Below are positions 60,377 to 64,000 of a stretch of DNA of 64,000 nt, piece after piece. Origin of the DNA: JAUIET01 sp964352475 (lineage in GTDB: Bacteria > Pseudomonadota > Gammaproteobacteria > Pseudomonadales > JAUIET01); NCBI GenBank assembly GCA_964352475.1, contig CAYGSL010000004.1, positions 1-64,000 of the forward strand. Reading direction: 5' to 3'. The position numbers were made by a program, and so were the translations under genes. The notes below the pieces were generated by a model. That model worked only from the letters and a program-made list of their open reading frames with translations. It was not told where the DNA came from and ran no database searches. How positions within the stretch are numbered: position 1 is the stretch's first letter; the number at the start of each line of letters is the position of its first letter.

Positions 60377-61749
60377 TAGCCATTAGCCTCTTCTTGTTTG
60401 GCAATCAGCCCTGCACTTTGTTCCTCAAGAATGTGCATTATCTTCTTCGCGCGGCCGTTTACGACCGTATGCATTAACAAGGTTGGAATCGCTACACACA
60501 GACCCAGTACTGTTGTAACCAAAGCACTTGAGATACCACCTGCCATGGCTTTCGGGTCACCGGCACCGAAGATGGTAATGGCCTGGAAGGTCAAAATCAT
60601 ACCGGTTACCGTACCAAGTAGGCCCAGCAGCGGAGCAACCGCGGCAATGATCTTCAGCAGCGTCAGTGAATTTTCCAGAGAGGGTTGTTCTTTCAATACC
60701 GCTTCGTTGAGTTTTAGCTCCAAAGTCTCGGCATCTGAACTCGGGTTCTCCTGTTGCACCGCAAGCACACGACCCAGAGGGTTGTTCTTGTTGGGCGAAG
60801 AACTCTTCAGCTGCGAGCTTACCTTCGCACCGACCGTGCCAAGTACAATCAGACGCCAGATGGCAATCAACAAGGCGAATGCACCGACCGCGGTAATGAT
60901 GTAACCAACAATGCCGCCCTGGTGCCAGCGCTCAACAATGGTTGGGCTGTCAATCAATGCAGACAAATACGAGCCACCAGAAGGTCCTGTGGGGTCAACA
61001 CCAAATGGGTGCAAGCCTTCGCTAGCAGACGCCAGACTGCTGGCCATGCCATTGAACTCGCCAGGTTGTCTAGCCAGTTCTTCAAGCGAACCCTGGTCGA
61101 AGCGCAGGTACTGACCGTCTTCGGTTACTACGTTGAAACTGCCAATTCGAACAACAGGAACGTTTGCCTTGTCGCCATTAGGCTTGGCCACTTCCGTAGT
61201 AAACTTAACAACTTTACCCGTCTCAACCGCTTCACGCTGCAGCTCAAACCACAAACGCTCAATTTCCGCGATGCTGGGCAGCTTGTCATTGCCGCTCATC
61301 TTTTCAACCAGACCGTCGAGGAATTCCTCACGCCCTGGATACTGCACACTTGTTAAAGATGTTTCCAGGTTGGCGCGCAAGTCGCCAGAGGCTGACGTTA
61401 TGTGACCGAACAATTCAGTCAAAGAACCCAAGCGCTCTTTCAGTTGTTGTTGCTTACCAGCAACCGTCACTTCATTTTCTTCAAAGCTTTTCTCAAGGCG
61501 CGCACTTCGTGCTTCTTCGTTTGCACGACTTTGCCTGGCCTGACTAAGCAGTGCGGCCTGGCGATTCTTCGCCTGCTTGAATTCTGCTTCACGCTTGGCG
61601 TTTTCACGTGCTTCGCTTGTTTTGCCCTGCTGAACCAAACGCAGCAACTGGTCTAACGAACGCGCTTTTTCTTGCGCAATGGCGATACCGCCAGAACTCA
61701 TCAATGCGGCGCCCAATACGAGGCTAACTATTCTTAGTGAGGTTTTCAT
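60376..61749 (-). CDS. TtpC/long ExbB-type proton-channel protein
   Basis: A 457-residue protein with a signal-like N-terminus (about 1-25), an Ala/Lys/Glu/Gln-rich coiled coil (about 30-125), a further periplasmic domain, and a C-terminal MotA/ExbB domain (from about 280) with GIVGYIITAVGAFALLIAIWRL and AAVAPLLGLLGTVTGMILTFQ motifs. This architecture is the TtpC protein of Vibrio, an extra ExbB-like factor required by TonB2 systems. It overlaps DUF3450 as ATGA and is coupled to exbB. The gene symbol is left blank because TtpC identity is by architecture alone. Confidence 0.88.
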   Translation of the reverse strand: MKTSLRIVSLVLGAALMSSGGIAIAQEKARSLDQLLRLVQQGKTSEARENAKREAEFKQAKNRQAALLSQARQSRANEEARSARLEKSFEENEVTVAGKQQQLKERLGSLTELFGHITSASGDLRANLETSLTSVQYPGREEFLDGLVEKMSGNDKLPSIAEIERLWFELQREAVETGKVVKFTTEVAKPNGDKANVPVVRIGSFNVVTEDGQYLRFDQGSLEELARQPGEFNGMASSLASASEGLHPFGVDPTGPSGGSYLSALIDSPTIVERWHQGGIVGYIITAVGAFALLIAIWRLIVLGTVGAKVSSQLKSSSPNKNNPLGRVLAVQQENPSSDAETLELKLNEAVLKEQPSLENSLTLLKIIAAVAPLLGLLGTVTGMILTFQAITIFGAGDPKAMAGGISSALVTTVLGLCVAIPTLLMHTVVNGRAKKIMHILEEQSAGLIAKQEEANG

Positions 61750-62522
61750 TGTGCTGCCTCCGGAGCTGGAATCGGCAAGGTCATAATGTCGATGGCGGCC
61801 TGCTTCTTGGCAATACGAATGCCTTTGGATACAGAGCTGGTGTAGGAGCTATCAAGCACTTCCCAGCCGTTATCACCCCAGGCCGCGGTTACTTCGCGGT
61901 CGGTGGTTTGCGCCAACAGCGCGATACGGCCGACCTGCAGGATATCAACCTTCCTGGCAGTACCACTGCCGTCAATATCTACTTCGTCAGCGTAAGTTTG
62001 CACTTTACGACCGTATTCGTTTTCGATCTTGTAGGCTTCGAGCACCTGCCGGAACTTCTCAGAAGCCGATATTTCAGACCGATCCACGTTCGCTCGCAAA
62101 AACGCAACGCGATCGTTACGCTCTTTTGACTTAAACGGAATATCCAGACCAATAAACTGCTCAAGACCGTCAATCATCCGAATAATCAGCGGCGTAATCT
62201 GGCGCTGAATGACGGTGACCTGGCCAATTGAATCTTCCAGCTCTTCCAAACGTGCCAATTGGTTGGCAATCTGAATTTCCAGTCGCTGGTTGTAGATGCG
62301 CAAACCGTCAATTTCTTTGTTGACTGTCTTATAGTCATTCAAAAGGTTGCCAGTTTGATCCGCAATCGTATCGATACGGGCCTGTGATTGTTGAGCCGCG
62401 GTGGTCTTCGCCTGCCCGACTCGCATAATCGAGCCAAGAGTATCTGCGCTGGCTGCATTACCTAATAGCGCACCGAGCAGGGGCACGGCACAGGCAACGA
62501 CTTTCATTCGATGCATATTCAT
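61746..62522 (-). CDS. DUF3450 periplasmic coiled-coil protein
   Basis: A 258-residue protein with a signal peptide (about 1-26, ending NAASAD) and long helical coiled-coil segments (about 35-100) with EIDGLRIYNQRLEIQIANQLARLEELEDSI. DUF3450 genes routinely head TtpC-ExbB-ExbD-TonB operons in marine gammaproteobacteria; the function is unknown, perhaps an adaptor to TtpC. ATG codons at 62522 and 62516 are both possible and neither has a strong ribosome-binding site. A predicted promoter lies 125-154 nt upstream. Confidence 0.88.
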   Translation of the reverse strand: MNMHRMKVVACAVPLLGALLGNAASADTLGSIMRVGQAKTTAAQQSQARIDTIADQTGNLLNDYKTVNKEIDGLRIYNQRLEIQIANQLARLEELEDSIGQVTVIQRQITPLIIRMIDGLEQFIGLDIPFKSKERNDRVAFLRANVDRSEISASEKFRQVLEAYKIENEYGRKVQTYADEVDIDGSGTARKVDILQVGRIALLAQTTDREVTAAWGDNGWEVLDSSYTSSVSKGIRIAKKQAAIDIMTLPIPAPEAAQ

Positions 62523-62646
62523 GGACTTGTTTTTACCTTTTGATGAGGACGTAAAACTTTATTGCATTTATTAGCGACTATTGCATGCAACTCGGGAGCT
62601 CAAGGTGAACCCAACGAACAAGAAACAGTCGCAATGTCTTGGCCCC

Positions 62647-62676
62647 ATTGTAAAACCACTTTTCCAAATAAATCAA
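62647..62676 (-). promoter_or_regulatory. Predicted promoter of the TonB operon
   Basis: On the minus strand TTGATT (62671-62676) and TACAAT (62647-62652) with an 18-nt spacer. Transcription would start near 62640, giving a leader of about 118 nt before DUF3450. No clear Fur box was found at the site. Confidence 0.5.
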
Positions 62677-62716
62677 CGACCAATTGAAAAACATTGATGT
62701 TGTCTGTTGAACGGCG

Positions 62717-63268
62717 CTATGTAGTTTTGCGCTGCAAATGTAAGATGCTGAAATTCCAATCATTATCATCATTTTGATGGAATTCCGTGCAAGATAGTTG
62801 ATGCCACGCCGTGTCGTCAAAAGCAAACCAGGCGTCGCCTTGTACCTCAGTATCCACCAAGGTCAGGTAAATTTGCTGTGCAGTGTCGATACTCTGACGG
62901 TAAACATCAGCGCCACCTATCACGAAATAAGCGTTCTTATCGTTCAGTTGAGTCCACTGTTGTGCGCTATTTATCGCCGCATGCAAAGAACCGGCCACTT
63001 CGCAACCTTCCAATGTTAATCCGCTTTGCCGGCTGATCACAATGTTGTGTCGGTTCGGCAATGCGCGCCCGATAGAGTCGTAGGTTTTGCGCCCCATAAT
63101 GATCGCGTGCCCGCTGGTAAGTCGCTTGAAATGCAACAGATCATCGCGAAGATGCCAGGGCAAAGTATTGTCTATACCGATACAACCATTACGCGACATG
63201 GCCAGCAACAGCACCATCTCGGGGCTTTCGCTAACATCACTACCTTTTGTTGGAGAATTTGGAGTCAT
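62717..63268 (-). CDS. folA: Dihydrofolate reductase
   Basis: NADPH-dependent reductase that regenerates tetrahydrofolate. The 183-residue protein has SRNGCIGIDNTLPWHLRDDLLHFKRLTSG with the active-site Asp (about residue 47), IIMGRKTYDSIGRALPNRHNIVISR, and VIGGADVYRQSI. The N-terminal extension of about 18 residues is longer than E. coli FolA (159 residues), so an internal ATG near VLLLAMSRN is possible as the true start. It is 26 nt downstream of thyA, the usual thyA-folA pair. Identification is secure. Confidence 0.96.
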   Translation of the reverse strand: MTPNSPTKGSDVSESPEMVLLLAMSRNGCIGIDNTLPWHLRDDLLHFKRLTSGHAIIMGRKTYDSIGRALPNRHNIVISRQSGLTLEGCEVAGSLHAAINSAQQWTQLNDKNAYFVIGGADVYRQSIDTAQQIYLTLVDTEVQGDAWFAFDDTAWHQLSCTEFHQNDDNDWNFSILHLQRKTT

Positions 63269-63294
63269 TAACGGTGTGTCGGGGTCTGCGCGCT

Positions 63295-64000
63295 CTAAAC
63301 GGCCACTGGCGCACTAATGTGCGGATCTGGCTGGTAGTCATTCAATACAAAGTCATCAAACACGAAGTCAAACACATTGCTGACTTCAGGGTTGATCGAC
63401 AGGCTTGGCAACGGCTGCGGTGAGCGGCTTAGTTGCAAAACGGCCTGCTCCATGTGATTGCTGTACAGGTGGGCGTCCCCAAGCGTATGCACAAATTCGC
63501 CGGGTTCCAGATCACAAACTTGCGCAACCATCATGGTTAACAAGGCATAAGACGCGATGTTAAATGGCACACCGAGGAAAATATCCGCGCTGCGCTGGTA
63601 TAACTGACAGGAAAGCCTGCCGTTGGCCACGTAGAACTGAAATAACAAGTGGCAAGGCGGCAAGGCCATGCTCTCCACATCCGCCACATTCCAGGCACTG
63701 ACGATCAAACGCCGGGAATCCGGGTTACTGCGAATCTGTTCAATCACCTGGCTTATCTGGTCGATGTGACCGCCATCAGGCAGCGGCCAATTGCGCCACT
63801 GTGAACCATACACGGGACCAAGGTTGCCCTTATCATCTGCCCACTCATCCCAAATACTGACGCCGTGGTTTTTCAGGTATTGAATGTTTGTATCACCACT
63901 AAGAAACCACAGAAGTTCATGTACTATCGAACGTAAATGCACTTTCTTGGTTGTAAGCAGTGGAAAGCCCTGCTGAAGATCAAAGCGCATTTGATAGCCA
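63295..64000 (-). CDS. thyA: Thymidylate synthase, N-terminus cut by window end
   Basis: Makes dTMP from dUMP using methylene-tetrahydrofolate, which folA then recycles. The reading frame continues past the window edge; about 234 codons are inside, and the first codons before the internal Met read GYQ as in GHQMRF of E. coli, so roughly 30 N-terminal residues are outside. The catalytic Cys is in LPPCHLLFQFYV, the phosphate-binding Arg in YQRSADIFLG, and TLGDAHLYSNHMEQ lies near the C-terminus. It ends FVLNDYQPDPHISAPVAV as in the family. Confidence 0.96.
   Translation of the reverse strand, partial: GYQMRFDLQQGFPLLTTKKVHLRSIVHELLWFLSGDTNIQYLKNHGVSIWDEWADDKGNLGPVYGSQWRNWPLPDGGHIDQISQVIEQIRSNPDSRRLIVSAWNVADVESMALPPCHLLFQFYVANGRLSCQLYQRSADIFLGVPFNIASYALLTMMVAQVCDLEPGEFVHTLGDAHLYSNHMEQAVLQLSRSPQPLPSLSINPEVSNVFDFVFDDFVLNDYQPDPHISAPVAV

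Noticed and set aside
62578..62826. An 82-codon minus-strand frame between folA and DUF3450
   Set aside because: It overlaps the 3' end of folA in another frame and its remainder coincides with the predicted promoter region; no motif or ribosome-binding site.

Overview
This window is bacterial chromosome from a gammaproteobacterium. No rRNA, tRNA, prophage, transposase or CRISPR array was seen. The gene order closely follows the Pseudomonas-type arrangement from memory: purA-hisZ-DUF2065-hflC-hflK-hflX-hfq-miaA-mutL-amiB-tsaE-nnrE/D, then queG, orn, rsgA, psd, a fimX-serB block, parC/parE, cpdA-DUF1249, tolC, waaA, an LPS-core cluster, and waaF-ilvE-glnE. Differences from that order are a TonB-dependent receptor between queG and orn, no motAB between rsgA and psd, a compact core-sugar cluster without waaG/waaP-like genes, and a six-gene TtpC-type TonB operon. 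These fit a free-living, possibly marine, gammaproteobacterium; the genus is not resolved.

Layout: (1) 53-12832, minus strand: one long housekeeping superoperon (NAD(P)HX repair, tRNA t6A and i6A modification, amidase, mismatch repair, Hfq, HflX/HflKC, purine and histidine synthesis). (2) 12878-20733: queG, a TonB-dependent receptor, orn, rsgA, psd, epmA and efp. (3) 21093-27643: a PilZ-like protein and a FimX-like degenerate REC-PAS-GGDEF-EAL protein, then serB and an AhpA/YtjB membrane protein. (4) 27664-33584: parC, parE, cpdA, DUF1249. (5) 33827-44784: tolC, waaA and a surface-glycan cluster with three family-9 and one family-4 glycosyltransferases, two methyltransferases, an alpha/alpha-toroid protein and a 2OG-Fe(II) oxygenase. 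(6) 44810-50493: an orphan GspE/PilB-type ATPase, glnE and ilvE, in one operon with waaF. (7) 50752-57309: PhoU-like/PiT phosphate uptake, argE, argA, ilvD. (8) 57389-62522: the TonB operon (DUF3450, TtpC/ExbB, ExbB, ExbD, TonB, TPR). (9) 62717-64000: folA and a thyA cut by the window end.

The most unusual content is intergenic. Five copies of a structured element lie in three gaps (29937-30207, 43468-43744, 53966-54077). Each has a conserved core of about 52-54 nt that folds into two hairpins. The core is enclosed by near-perfect inverted arms of 28-29 bp whose sequence is different at every copy. Two loci carry the element as an inverted pair separated by exactly 53 nt of related spacer. 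Core hairpins show compensatory changes, and A1 and B2 have identical cores with unrelated arms. A differently built long-arm palindrome sits at 16531-16675. I do not recognise either family; their function and mobility are open.
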